The notes below the pieces were generated by a model. The model was not told the origin of the DNA. It searched no databases and worked only from the letters and a program-made list of their open reading frames with translations. From Sanguibacter keddieii (lineage in GTDB: Bacteria; Actinomycetota; Actinomycetes; Actinomycetales; Actinomycetaceae): a stretch of 64,000 nucleotides of DNA. Positions 49,224 through 58,532 of the stretch are shown here, in pieces. The first letter of the stretch is position 1; every line of letters starts with the position of its first letter. Location: contig NZ_JVOJ01000012.1 of the NCBI RefSeq assembly GCF_001064145.1, forward strand, positions 1 through 64,000. Direction: 5' to 3'. Position numbers and translations under genes: made by a program.

Positions 49224-51157
49224 TGGCGCACCTGCTCGGAACCCAAAACGTCGGCGCCCTCGCGGGGTCGCGCAAGCTCCTCGAAGGGGTCACTGTTGGC
49301 CTCGACGATGGCAGCCGCGTCGGCATCCTCGGCCCCAACGGCGCCGGAAAATCCACGCTCCTGCGCATCGTCGCCGGCACGCAGGAACCCGACGGGGGAG
49401 TGGTGACCCGCCGCGACGGCGTGCGCGTCGCCGTCCTCACCCAGGCGGACACGCTCGACCCCGAGGACACCGTCATCCAGGCCGTCCACCCCGGCATGGA
49501 GGAGTACGAGTGGGCCTCCGACTCCGCCGTGCGCGACATCCACGCTGGGCTCCTCGCCGACATCAACCCCGCCGCCCTCGTCGGCACCCTGTCGGGCGGA
49601 CAGCGCCGCCGCGTCGCGCTCGCCCGCGTCCTCGCGGCCACCGCAGACATCGTGTGCCTGGACGAGCCCACCAACCACCTTGACGTCGAGGGCGTGGCAT
49701 GGTTGGCCGCGCACCTGAACGCCCGCTTCGCCCGCCCCGGTGCGTCGGGCGCGCTCCTGGCCGTCACCCACGACCGCTGGTTCCTCGACGCCGTGTGCGA
49801 GCACATCTGGGAGGTCGTCCCGGGCGTCGACCCGGGTGGTGACCGCCCGCAGATCGCCGGCCACGTCGAAATCTACGACGGCTCCTACGCCGCCTACACC
49901 CTTGCCCGCGCCGAGCGCATGCGCCAGGCGGACGTGGCCGCCGCCAAGCGCGCCAACCTGCTCACCAAGGAGCTTGCATGGCTGCGCCGCGGGGCCCCCG
50001 CTCGTACTTCGAAGCCGAAGTTCCACATCGCCGCAGCCGAGGCCCTCATCGCCGACGTGCCGCCCCCGCGCGACAGCGTCGAGCTGGTGAAGATGGCGAC
50101 CGCGCGCCTGGGCAAGGACGTCATCGACCTCGAGGACGTCTCCGTGTCCTTCACGCGCCCCGACGGCTCGCGCCTGAGCATCCTCGAGGGCGTCACGTGG
50201 CGCCTGGCCCCCGCCGAGCGCGTCGGTATCGTCGGCGTCAACGGCGCCGGCAAGACGACGATCCTGAACCTGCTGCGCGGCGACCTCGAGCCCACCTCGG
50301 GGCGCGTCAAGCGCGGCAAGACCGTCCAGGTCGCCACCCTCTCCCAGGACACGCACGAGCTCGACGCCCTGGCTGATATGCGCGTCGTCGAGGCCGTCGC
50401 CGACGTCGCCCAGAGTGTCGTCGTGGACGGCAAGGAGGTCAGCGCCTCGCAGATGACGGAGCGCATGGGGTTCACTCGGGCCCGCGCCTATACGCGCATC
50501 GGCGAGATCTCGGGCGGCGAGCGCCGCCGTCTCCAGCTCATGCGCCTGCTGATGAGCCAGCCGAACGTGCTGCTCCTCGACGAGCCCACGAACGACCTCG
50601 ACACCGACACCCTGGCCTCGATGGAGGACCTGCTCGACACCTTCCCGGGCACCCTCGTCGTCGTCTCCCACGACCGCTACCTCCTCGAGCGCGTCACCGA
50701 CCACCAGGTCGCCCTCCTCGGCGACGGCCAGGTGCGCGCCCTGCCCGGCGGCGTTGAGCAGTACCTGCAGATGCGCGCCTCCGGCGACTTCGGGGCTTTT
50801 GCGTCGTCTTCTCGCGCCGACGAGGCCGGCTCCGCCTCCCGCTCTGCCGCTCCCTCCGCGGATGCTTCCTCGGGCGAGGCGGGCGCTGGGCAGGGGAGTG
50901 CTCGCGGCGGCGTGAGTGACGCTGCGGCGCGGCGCGCGGCCAAGAAGGAGGTGGCCCGCATCGAACGCAAGCTGGAGCGCCTGCGGGCGGAGGCATCTTC
51001 CCTGGAGGCGAAGCTGGAGAAGCTGTCGATCCAGGTGGCGACGGATCCGTCTGCGGTGTCCGAACTGACGAAGGTCTCAGCGGCCCACCAGGACGTCCTG
51101 GCCGAGATGGACGAGCTGGAGGAGGCCTGGCTCGAGGCCGCCGATTTGCTCGAGTAA
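49223..51157 (+). CDS. ABC-F family ATPase
   Basis: The 644-residue protein has two ATPase domains and no membrane segments. The first has GILGPNGAGKSTLLRI, LSGGQRRRVALARVL and VCLDEPTNHLD; the second has GIVGVNGAGKTTILNL, ISGGERRRLQLMRLL and LLLDEPTNDLD. A low-complexity linker and a C-terminal coiled coil (AKKEVARIERKLERLRAEAS) resemble Uup-type ABC-F proteins, which act on the ribosome. ATG at 49223 after GGAGG. It is the last gene of the rsmA-ispE block before the toxin island. Confidence 0.92.
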   Translation: MAHLLGTQNVGALAGSRKLLEGVTVGLDDGSRVGILGPNGAGKSTLLRIVAGTQEPDGGVVTRRDGVRVAVLTQADTLDPEDTVIQAVHPGMEEYEWASDSAVRDIHAGLLADINPAALVGTLSGGQRRRVALARVLAATADIVCLDEPTNHLDVEGVAWLAAHLNARFARPGASGALLAVTHDRWFLDAVCEHIWEVVPGVDPGGDRPQIAGHVEIYDGSYAAYTLARAERMRQADVAAAKRANLLTKELAWLRRGAPARTSKPKFHIAAAEALIADVPPPRDSVELVKMATARLGKDVIDLEDVSVSFTRPDGSRLSILEGVTWRLAPAERVGIVGVNGAGKTTILNLLRGDLEPTSGRVKRGKTVQVATLSQDTHELDALADMRVVEAVADVAQSVVVDGKEVSASQMTERMGFTRARAYTRIGEISGGERRRLQLMRLLMSQPNVLLLDEPTNDLDTDTLASMEDLLDTFPGTLVVVSHDRYLLERVTDHQVALLGDGQVRALPGGVEQYLQMRASGDFGAFASSSRADEAGSASRSAAPSADASSGEAGAGQGSARGGVSDAAARRAAKKEVARIERKLERLRAEASSLEAKLEKLSIQVATDPSAVSELTKVSAAHQDVLAEMDELEEAWLEAADLLE

Positions 51158-51181
51158 GCTGTGTTGTGATTGACTACGATG

Positions 51182-51203
51182 TTCAACTGAACAAGTGGTT
51201 GAA
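51182..51203 (+). promoter_or_regulatory. Inverted repeat upstream of the ESX-like operon
   Basis: TTCAAC (51182-51187) and GTTGAA (51198-51203) are inverted arms; GTTCA-AC-TGAAC overlaps the left one. TTGACT at 51170-51175 is a possible -35, but no good -10 is seen. Confidence 0.4.
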
Positions 51204-51248
51204 TGAATGGTGTTAGCCGCTCTCTCTCCGACGAAGGAGGAGCGTGTT

Positions 51249-51572
51249 GTGAGTGGACCTGGCTTTGGACTTGTCATTGGTGCGCAAACGAAGGCTGCGG
51301 GTTATGTGGTTGACTTCGAAAGTAAGCTCGTGGATGTAGCAGACATGCTTGAGTCCTGCATTCTCGATGACGTTGCGCGAGTGAATGGGCCCTATGTATC
51401 GGTGCTAAGTGACGCCCTACAACGGTGGGGTGAGGGTGCAAACGCACATCAGGCCGACCTGGAGCGCTATACGCAGGCACTGATCTCGGTCGATGAAGCA
51501 CTTGTGGCAGCGGAGGAAGATGCGAGCGGGAATCTGAACGACATCGCGCAGAGCTTCAGGAGCGCATCATGA
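51249..51572 (+). CDS. Small ESX/WXG-like protein 1
   Basis: The 107-residue protein is helical with heptad-like spacing (DFESKLVDVADMLESCILDD, LERYTQALISVDEALVAAEE), the size and pattern of type VII secretion partner proteins, though no WXG motif is present. The GTG at 51249 follows GAAGGAGGAGCGTGTT. It overlaps the next gene by ATGA, so the operon is translationally coupled. No secretion ATPase is in this window. Confidence 0.6.
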   Translation: MSGPGFGLVIGAQTKAAGYVVDFESKLVDVADMLESCILDDVARVNGPYVSVLSDALQRWGEGANAHQADLERYTQALISVDEALVAAEEDASGNLNDIAQSFRSAS

Positions 51573-51868
51573 GTGGGAACGACCTTGTCTTCAATGAGAC
51601 TGCTGTCAATTACATCATGGATGATGTCGAGCGTGCGGCGTTGAAACTGCGGGAAGGGGGCACCGAGATGTCGGACCTAGTGGAGCATGAGCTTATCGAA
51701 TGGACGGATAGCTCCGAGGCGCGGCAGGCGCAAATGGAATGCGCGCAACGTATGGACGCCCGCGTGGAAGACATGGCCGCTGCCTTGGATTCCCTGAAGC
51801 AGGCATTCGAAGAAATCCGTCAGGCCGGCATTGACGCCGAAACCCGTGCATTCGCTGCCGTTGATTAG
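51569..51868 (+). CDS. WXG100-like small protein 2
   Basis: The 99-residue protein is all helical with a central turn containing Trp (LIEWTDSSEARQAQMECAQR), where WTD takes the place of WXG, followed by a second helix (RMDARVEDMAAALDSLKQAF). Length and two-helix hairpin match WXG100 secretion partners. Coupled to its neighbours on both sides. Confidence 0.65.
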   Translation: MSGNDLVFNETAVNYIMDDVERAALKLREGGTEMSDLVEHELIEWTDSSEARQAQMECAQRMDARVEDMAAALDSLKQAFEEIRQAGIDAETRAFAAVD

Positions 51869-51879
51869 GGTGAAGTGGC

Positions 51880-52221
51880 ATGGGAAGTCATGATTTTGAA
51901 GTCGATCTTGAGGCGTTGGGCACTGCCGTATCGGAATTGAGCGACCTGCAGGAACGCAATAAAACGTATGACGTCGCGGACTATACGCCCAACTCTGGAA
52001 TGGTTGGCGATCCCGTCGTAGCTGGAGCACTGGAGAGCTTTAATACGAAGTGGGATCAGGGACTCAATGGGATGCTCCGAGACATTTCTGAGGCCTCCGG
52101 ACGATTAGGTAGAGTTGCGGGGATCTATTCGGATTACATGGACGCGTGCGAGGAAGCGATGACGCGAGCCCGCGATGCAGCGGCTGGTATCTCGACGCAA
52201 CAACTGGTGTTGGGAGGCTGA
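51880..52221 (+). CDS. ESX-like small protein 3
   Basis: The 113-residue helical protein (DLEALGTAVSELSDLQERNK, FNTKWDQGLNGMLRDISEAS) lies directly ahead of the toxin gene, 1 base from its ATG. It resembles the small helical proteins encoded next to LXG/WXG toxins that act as targeting partners. Function inferred from context. Confidence 0.55.
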   Translation: MGSHDFEVDLEALGTAVSELSDLQERNKTYDVADYTPNSGMVGDPVVAGALESFNTKWDQGLNGMLRDISEASGRLGRVAGIYSDYMDACEEAMTRARDAAAGISTQQLVLGG

Positions 52222-52222
52222 C

Positions 52223-53998
52223 ATGAGCGTGAGGCACACGGGGGCTCCCGTGTTCGAGATCGAGGGTGATCCCGGCTCCATTCGAGGACGTATTGCGGTG
52301 ATGCGTGATCGCGCATCCGACTGCGAGCGCATCGCGTGGTCGCTCCAGGAGATTTCAGTATCCGGATGGAGTGGGCGTGCGGCCGATCGGTTTCATGAAC
52401 ACTTCAAGCTACAGCCGGAAAAATGGTGGTGCGCCTCAGCGACTTTCGGGCGGGCGGCTGATGCGTGGGAGGTCTACGCCTCTGCGCTCGAGCAAGCACA
52501 GGCACGCGCAGCGGAGGCGAAGATTTCATACGAGGCAGGTGTTGCTTCCGTGGAAGCGGCGCTTGCCGAGCAGCAATGGGCATCAGCGCATCCGAAGGTG
52601 GGCATTTTCGGAATGCCCGTTTATGACCTGTCATACCATCCTGAGCGTGACACGCGTCCTGGCGAGGCAATCAAAACGCAAGCTATTGCGGACTTTGAAG
52701 CCGCTGTGAGTGATACTGATGCTGCTGGCGAGGAACTCGCGAACACGCTGTATGAACAGGCGAACCGTTCTCCCGATCCGTCGTGGGCTCCTGTCCACTT
52801 TGCGAAACGTACGGTAGCGGGCATCTTCGATGGTGTCTGGGGCCTATTGTCCCTGCAGTATGGTATGGCTCTTGAAGGTATGTGGGACTATGGGCGGTAC
52901 ATGCTGGGGTGGATCACATGGGATGAACTGAAGGCGAAGCATCAGCAAAATACAATCTCGGCTGAGGACTTGTTTGTGCTACGTGACGCGATCATGGCAA
53001 ACCCGACAGGCTTCGCGAAGAAAATGGGGCTTGCGTTGATCAACGCTGATGGCTGGAAAGACGATCCCGGTGCTGCACTCGGTGAACTTGTTCCGGCTGC
53101 AGTTCTTGCTGCGCTCACCGCCGGCGGTGGAAATGTGGCTCGGGCTGCTGCAGTGCTTGAATCCCTCCCTCTCATTGGCGAGGGCATGATGCTGCGGGAT
53201 ATGGGAATGGGATTAGGGACTCTTGCTCTGAAGGGCGCGGGTCGTCTTGGCCTTGGTGCGGATGGGGTCGTGGGGAGGTTGTCTTCGCATCTGGATGATT
53301 ACCTGCGCACTCACGGGATGGAAGATCTTGCCAACGAGTGGAAGGAGAAACGGCTACGTGTCCTTCCTCGAAGTGCGGACGATCTCATGGAGAGAATCCC
53401 GCTGAATCCAAGGCAGGAGGAGTCGGGACCGCCGCCAGCTGAAGGACTTGTCAAGGATATACGGGGTGCCGATTTAGTACATGAGCATAAACTGATTCTT
53501 GGCGAGAATCCTGATGGTAGTTCTCGAACATACGATGAATGGAATCAGTTGAATGCGCATCTTGAGAGTCGAAATGGGCGGGACGAGTATGTCCCGAATT
53601 GGCCTGAAGATGATGGATATGCCAAAGAGCCGGCTTCAAAACGGTACACATCGCTCAGTGAATATGTAAAAGAGCATGGTGCCGATGTGGATAGAATTGG
53701 TCATCCTGATGGAAAGTTTATGGGGGCTATTGAAAACGGCAATGTAGCTTCTTTTGAGGAACGTTCATTGCCGCCGGATTCTGTTAATGAATATTATTAT
53801 CAGTATGAATTTGCTGTGGAGAAGCTCCCTGAGAACTGGACAATTCGTGCTGGAAAAGCCGCCCCGTGGGCTGGGCAGCCGGGTGGGGCGACGCAGCTGC
53901 AAGTTCTCGATCAAAATGGCGAGGCTGTCCCGGTATCTCGACTCATAAAAGAACATATCTTGAAGGGTAAGGAGGATCCTGTTGGACTTCATGGATGA
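52223..53998 (+). CDS. Polymorphic toxin: WXG-like N-terminus with C-terminal TNT domain
   Basis: The 591-residue protein starts with a helical domain with WSG near residues 49-51 (ISVSGWSGRAADRFHEHFKL) and a long coiled region (about 75-125). A hydrophobic stretch follows (about 290-330, AAVLAALTAGGGNVARAAAV). Residues about 465-585 match the tuberculosis-necrotizing-toxin (TNT) pattern: VDRIGHPDGKFMG, FEERSLPPDSVNEYYYQYEF and GKAAPWAGQPGGATQLQVL. TNT enzymes hydrolyse NAD+. GC content falls in the C-terminal third, as expected for exchangeable toxin tips. The last 17 bases overlap the immunity gene. Confidence 0.85.
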   Translation: MSVRHTGAPVFEIEGDPGSIRGRIAVMRDRASDCERIAWSLQEISVSGWSGRAADRFHEHFKLQPEKWWCASATFGRAADAWEVYASALEQAQARAAEAKISYEAGVASVEAALAEQQWASAHPKVGIFGMPVYDLSYHPERDTRPGEAIKTQAIADFEAAVSDTDAAGEELANTLYEQANRSPDPSWAPVHFAKRTVAGIFDGVWGLLSLQYGMALEGMWDYGRYMLGWITWDELKAKHQQNTISAEDLFVLRDAIMANPTGFAKKMGLALINADGWKDDPGAALGELVPAAVLAALTAGGGNVARAAAVLESLPLIGEGMMLRDMGMGLGTLALKGAGRLGLGADGVVGRLSSHLDDYLRTHGMEDLANEWKEKRLRVLPRSADDLMERIPLNPRQEESGPPPAEGLVKDIRGADLVHEHKLILGENPDGSSRTYDEWNQLNAHLESRNGRDEYVPNWPEDDGYAKEPASKRYTSLSEYVKEHGADVDRIGHPDGKFMGAIENGNVASFEERSLPPDSVNEYYYQYEFAVEKLPENWTIRAGKAAPWAGQPGGATQLQVLDQNGEAVPVSRLIKEHILKGKEDPVGLHG

Positions 53999-54509
53999 GT
54001 ATGCGGAAGTGATGAATAAGTACGCTGAGGTAGAGGTGTATAACGGTTTTAAGAGGGGGTATACGGGTCTATCGATTACGTATAGTTTTACTTCGCGGGA
54101 TATGTTGTGGTTGGAGGATGGCGTTTATTGTTTTGACCAGGAGGAGCGTGGGAAGGTTCGGAGGGGAGGGGTGTTCAATTCTCCTTCGATCGATTTGACG
54201 CAGAAGGTGATGCTGAACTACACGGTGTCAATCTTGCGGCACACACTCGGGTTTGAGAGGCTTGGCTTACCGATAGAGGAAGACGAATTGCCGAGTGGAT
54301 GGTCCATGGAGAGGAATAGGTATCTGGAATACGTGTCTCTTAAGGGACCTGATGATGTCAAGCTAGAGTTTAATACTGGTGAAGCGCGCTACTGTGTGCC
54401 GTTAGCGTGGCTTTACGATGTTTCTCCTTCTGAGCTGCTGCACGCATACATGCTTCCCGACGGTGGCCCATTGCTTCGACGATGGCTTGGGAGACCCTAT
54501 GTTCGATGA
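53982..54509 (+). CDS. Immunity protein for the TNT toxin (Imm61-like)
   Basis: The 175-residue protein follows the toxin gene and overlaps it. It shares a closing segment (SELLHAYMLPDGGPLLRRWL) and an LTQKVMLNYTVSILRH region with the broken copy at 55622-56214. It resembles the Imm61-type family found next to TNT toxins and should block NAD+ hydrolysis by its toxin. A TTG start at 53982 is favoured because AAGGAGG lies 6 bases ahead; the ATG at 53991 is too far from it. Confidence 0.75.
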   Translation: MDFMDEYAEVMNKYAEVEVYNGFKRGYTGLSITYSFTSRDMLWLEDGVYCFDQEERGKVRRGGVFNSPSIDLTQKVMLNYTVSILRHTLGFERLGLPIEEDELPSGWSMERNRYLEYVSLKGPDDVKLEFNTGEARYCVPLAWLYDVSPSELLHAYMLPDGGPLLRRWLGRPYVR

Positions 54510-54590
54510 GAGTCTCATGAGGATGAGCAATAGTGAAGTGCGTGAGTATATAAGCTTACTCAAGTGAGTGCAGTAGAAAGGAACAGAAAG

Positions 54591-55043
54591 ATGGAAGTTA
54601 ACCAGATACCTGACGTTCACTCGCCGGACTTTCCTAATTCGGGAGTCTTGAAATGGGTACCGGATGGGCCGACAGTGCTCGCGCGGATGGATAGAAGCAC
54701 TGTGAAGACCTATACGAGCTTTCTTGCCTATACGAAGACATTTGGCCCCTACGTGGATCGGCTCGGGCTGCCCTGTGGAAAGTATTTCTGGCAGCTGCCT
54801 GAGACTGGAGGCCCTTTTTCGTTGGAAGAGCGATCCCTCGATATTTTTGCGATGAATGATCCGTACTATCAGTATCGGATTGTGGCGTTGCCGACCGGTT
54901 TTTCTATTCGTACGGGAATTAATGTCCCGCAGTTCTCGATGCCGGGCGGAGCGCGGCAGGCGCAATTCATGCTTGGTGACTATCCGCTGACGGCGAGCGA
55001 ATGCCTACAGCTTGGAATTCTCGAAGCAAAAGGAAATGACTGA
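54591..55043 (+). CDS. Headless TNT-domain cassette (orphan toxin tip)
   Basis: The 150-residue protein consists almost only of a TNT-like domain: VDRLGLPCGKYFWQLPETGG, FSLEERSLDIFAMNDPYYQY and TGINVPQFSMPGGARQAQF parallel the TNT end of the full toxin. It has no WXG-like delivery part. This matches the silent 3' toxin cassettes seen downstream of polymorphic toxins, which can replace the active tip by recombination. The ATG at 54591 follows AAAGGAACAG. The stop overlaps the next ATG by 1 base. Confidence 0.75.
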   Translation: MEVNQIPDVHSPDFPNSGVLKWVPDGPTVLARMDRSTVKTYTSFLAYTKTFGPYVDRLGLPCGKYFWQLPETGGPFSLEERSLDIFAMNDPYYQYRIVALPTGFSIRTGINVPQFSMPGGARQAQFMLGDYPLTASECLQLGILEAKGND

Positions 55044-55561
55044 TGTCTGTCACAGAAGATCTAATTGATTTCGCCCGTGAAAGCGGGGCGATCCCGTCGG
55101 TCTATAATGGTGGTGGCGTAGCACTTACGTGGGATGCTGGGCGTAGCTGGCAGCATATTTGGGACACGAAGAACTCGCGTCGTCCTCAAGCGTTCTACGG
55201 TGAGAGCGAGTATTTAGAACCGCGTGTTCCGACCATGATTAGCGACTATGGCGAGATTATGTTGAAATGGGCGATCATGCGCATCGGCGAAAAGGCGCGG
55301 TGGCGTCGCCGGTGGCCGCGAATCGATGTCCCCTCGGCGCTCGAAAGTGTCTCGCCTCAGTGGGGTTTCGAACAGCTCACCCCTATCACTGGCCGCCTAA
55401 CCTTGGATGGTGCATATATTCCGATGGAGATGCGCACAATCTTTCCGGTGCATCCAGAGCTCAATCAACTGTCCCACGTGATGCAAATCGATTTCGATGA
55501 ACTTCTTGCGGGATATATGAAGCCATCAGGGGGTGTTCTCCTGCGTCAGTGGGTCTCCTGA
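55043..55561 (+). CDS. Second immunity protein (Imm61-like), paired with the orphan TNT cassette
   Basis: The 172-residue protein directly follows the headless TNT cassette. Its end, LLAGYMKPSGGVLLRQWVS, aligns with the LLHAYMLPDGGPLLRRWL end of the first immunity protein, showing common ancestry despite an otherwise divergent sequence. Part of this gene is duplicated at 56215-56499 plus 58778-58828. The ATG at 55043 is coupled to the upstream stop. Confidence 0.7.
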   Translation: MSVTEDLIDFARESGAIPSVYNGGGVALTWDAGRSWQHIWDTKNSRRPQAFYGESEYLEPRVPTMISDYGEIMLKWAIMRIGEKARWRRRWPRIDVPSALESVSPQWGFEQLTPITGRLTLDGAYIPMEMRTIFPVHPELNQLSHVMQIDFDELLAGYMKPSGGVLLRQWVS

Positions 55562-55621
55562 CGCCCTTTGTGTCGGTTTGGGCGATGGATAAACGTCGGG
55601 TAGTGTCTGCTCGAAAGGTAG

Positions 55622-56214
55622 ATGATAGTGATGAACGCATTGGGACGATTCTTTAAGAGAGGTGCATCCGGGGAAGGGAATGACCCGATGGCCTTCCTGG
55701 GCGAGTATGCGGCGGTCATGAACCTGCACACTCGGGTTAAGGTGCGTAACGGTTTCAAATGGGGGCGTACGGGCCTTTCGATTGACAATGCGTTCAGTGA
55801 GAGTGCGGTGTTGTGGTTGGAGGACGGCCATTACTGTTTCGATGAAGAGGAACGCGGCCAGGTGAGAACGCAGGGTTTTTCAATTCGGCGTCGATGGAGC
55901 TCACTCAAAAGGTGATGGTCAACTACACGGCTTCAATTCTGCGCCACTCTCTGGGCCTGCAGACGTTGGGTGTGCCGATCAAGGGTGCTGAATTGCCTGA
56001 CGGCTGGGTGCTTGAAGAGCGGCCGACGTGGCGATACGTTGCCCTTGATGGGCCGAATGGTGAGCATTTGGATTTCTACTCTATGAGCGAGCGTTACTGT
56101 GTGTCCCTTGCCTGGCTCTACGGCGTGACTCCCTCCGAGCTGCTCAATGCGTACATGCTTCCCGACGGTGGGCCGTTGCTTCGTCGCTGGCTCGGGCGCC
56201 CGTATCTTCGATGA
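55622..56214 (+). pseudogene. Third immunity gene, broken by a one-base frameshift
   Basis: Two overlapping frames together parallel the whole 53982-54509 product. The first ends after CFDEEERGQVRTQG, and the second continues FNSASMELTQKVMVNYTASI to SELLNAYMLPDGGPLLRRWL. The shift falls at a run of five T (55876-55880); a sixth T would restore one frame. It could be a decayed gene, a phase-variable switch, or a sequencing error in a short run. The likely start is the ATG at 55631. Confidence 0.75.
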
Positions 56215-56499
56215 TGGGCTAAGTGACTATGGTGCGATCATGTTGAGATGGGCGATCATGTGTATCAGCGAAAAGGCGCGGTGGCGTCACCGGTGGCCGC
56301 GAATCGATGTCTCCTCGGCGCTTGAAAGCGTCTCGCCCCAGTGGGGCTTCGAGCAGCTTACCCCTATCACCGGGCGCCTAACCCTGGACGGCGCATATAT
56401 CCCGATGGAGATGCGCACAATCCTTCCGGTGCATCCAGAGCTCAATCAACTGTCCCACGTGATGCACATCGATTTCGACGAACTTCTTGCGGGATATAT
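56215..56499 (+). pseudogene. 5'-truncated copy of the second immunity gene, left part
   Basis: From about 56220 the sequence closely repeats 55235-55520 (LSDYGAIMLRWAIMCISEKA, then PQWGFEQLTPITGRLTLDGA). It starts abruptly at the end of the third immunity gene, so the two were joined by recombination. It stops at 56499, where an ISL3-type element is inserted. The remaining codons (NPSGGALLRQWVS) are at 58778-58828. Confidence 0.85.
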
Positions 56500-56609
56500 G
56501 GCTCTTCCGAGTTGAGTGTGGGTGACCGGGTGTTGGTCGGGGATTGCGGGTAGAGGTCGAGTTCCTTGATGATGAGCGGACTTCTACCCCCGCGATCTTC
56601 ACAGGACCT

Positions 56610-57962
56610 CGGGCGGTGTCTCACCCTACCTGCTGCTGCTCTGCGTCGCTTGATCGTTGTGATCGGTGTGATCTGCTCGTCGGTTTGGAGGGTTCCCATC
56701 TGGTCGCTGTCGCTCGACGTGAGTGTGGTCTGGTGCTCGACATAGAGTCCTGTGATCGCTGTGTTGGCTGTCCGGGTTGTGGGCTGAATCGCTCAAGGTC
56801 ACGGGCGTGTGGTGGTGGAGGTGATCGACGCGCCCTGGGCCGGGGTCCCGGCGCGGATCCGATGGTTTAAGCGCCGATGGATATGCCGCGAACGCACCTG
56901 CCAGACGGTGACATTCCTGGAACATGACGAGCGGATGTGCGCCCCCAGGGCGCGTCTGGGTGTGCGGGCGATCCACTGGGCGATCCGACAGTTGCGCTAC
57001 GAAGGAGCCACCACCTGTGGCCCGGCCCGACAACTCGCAACCACGTGGAATACCGTGTGGTCCCATATCAAGCCGCGTCTGCAAGCCGCATCTGATGACC
57101 CCGCCCGTTTCGCAGGCGTGCGGGTGCTGGGGGTTGACGAGAGGCGTGTGGTATCACCAGGACCGACGCCGCCGGGGCCCACGTGAACTTACCGGCATCG
57201 TGGACCTGACGCGAGGGGAGGAGCATCCCGCGGCCCGTTTGAGTGGATCTGGTCCCAGGCAGGTCTGGCACCGTGTACAAGAACTGGCTTGAAGAGCGCG
57301 GAGAAGACTTCCGCTCCGGTATCCAGATCGCGACACTGGATCCCTTCCAGGGATATAAAAACGCCATTGACGACCAGCTCCAAGACACCACCAGCGTCCT
57401 CGACGCCTTCCACATCGTCAAGCTCGCAGGTGACGCTCTCGATGAGGTACGTCGCCGCGTCCAGCAAGACACGACCGGTCACCGCGGACGCACAGGCGAT
57501 CCCCTCTATCAGATCCGCAATCTTTTGCGCGCCTCGCGTGATCGGCTCACGAAGCGTCAACAAGAACGCCTCCGTGAGGCCTTCACGGCAGATGAGGCGC
57601 ATATCAGTGTCGAAGTCGCCTACCTGCTCACCCAACAAGTGCGCGAGGTCTTCCATCAAGACAGGCCCGCCCAAGGCCGACGCCTGGCCGCTCATCTCAT
57701 CGAGCGCCTACCAACGTGTCCCATCCCCGAAATCGCTCGCCTGGGCCGGACCCTACGCAAGTGGAAGGACGCCTTCTTGGCCTACTTCGACACGGGCGGA
57801 GCCAGCAACGGCCCCACCGAAGCCATCAACGGAATCATCGAACTAGGAAGACGCACCGCTAGGGGCTACCGCAACCCCACCAACTACAGACTCCGAATGC
57901 TCCTCATCGCAGGAAGCCTAGACGCCTCCACCGAGCGCTTCAACTTCATATCCACTTGGTAG
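56610..57962 (+). pseudogene. ISL3-family transposase, frameshifted
   Basis: Four frame segments in turn resemble an ISL3 transposase. GLEGSHLVAVARRECGLVLD with a CxxCxxC-like zinc region is the first, WFKRRWICRERTCQTVTFLE and VRVLGVDERRV the second, and a short segment with ELTGIVDLTRGEEHPAARL the third. The last runs from 57243 with LDPFQGYKNAIDDQL, LDAFHIVKLAG and the end GPTEAINGIIELGRRTARGY. At least three frameshifts separate them. The product is unlikely to be functional, so mobility would need a helper in trans. Confidence 0.85.
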
Positions 57963-58025
57963 TTTATATCTCTTTGTCACTGAGTCCACCATAAGGAGGG
58001 GCTGCCATTTTCAATTCCTTGCAGG

Positions 58026-58532
58026 TTAAATATCCAATACCTCGTAGGGTTTTGCTGAAAGCGCGGATTTACATTGCTCAGCCAAGTACGCATCCGCCAA
58101 CTCCAGCTGTGCAATATCTGGATATACCTCTAGCGTTTTGTCACCTATTAACCAGAACTCTCGCGACCAGGTCTCAGGATGTTCCCAGATTCGGTAGCTC
58201 CCTTTAACCTCATCAGGCAAAAGCCTGCGGATTTTTGTTGCAACAGCGAGCTGCCCTTTTGCTGTTTCGTAAATTGTATTAATTTGGACACCGCCATCCA
58301 CAGGGCGTTCAACACGGGCTATCTCTCGGCCGTAAAACATCACCTTCCTCCGCGAACCGTTTTCGTAGAGTGCTAGTTCTATTCTTCCGTAACCTTTTTC
58401 AGTGTTATGTCGGTTGGTCAAATAGTCCTGAAGCGCTTCGATGACAGCCGCTGAAACACTTTCCGCATGCTGCGCAGCTCGTTCAAATAGTTCCATATCT
58501 GCTTCTGAGACGTAAATGTTCTTTGTAGGCAT
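58026..58532 (-). CDS. EXLDI-family protein with ribbon-helix-helix-like N-terminus
   Basis: The 168-residue protein begins MPTKNIYVSEADMELFERAA, a typical EXLDI-family N-terminus that looks like a small DNA-binding helix pair (SVSAAVIEALQDYLTNRH). The middle is beta-rich (RKVMFYGREIARVERPV, IYETAKGQLAVATKIRRLL), and it ends in EVLDI, the motif naming the family. Its role is unknown. The ATG at 58532 is chosen because a TTGACA/TATGTT promoter places the transcript start at that ATG. It is the passenger of the ISL3-type element. Confidence 0.8.
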   Translation of the reverse strand: MPTKNIYVSEADMELFERAAQHAESVSAAVIEALQDYLTNRHNTEKGYGRIELALYENGSRRKVMFYGREIARVERPVDGGVQINTIYETAKGQLAVATKIRRLLPDEVKGSYRIWEHPETWSREFWLIGDKTLEVYPDIAQLELADAYLAEQCKSALSAKPYEVLDI

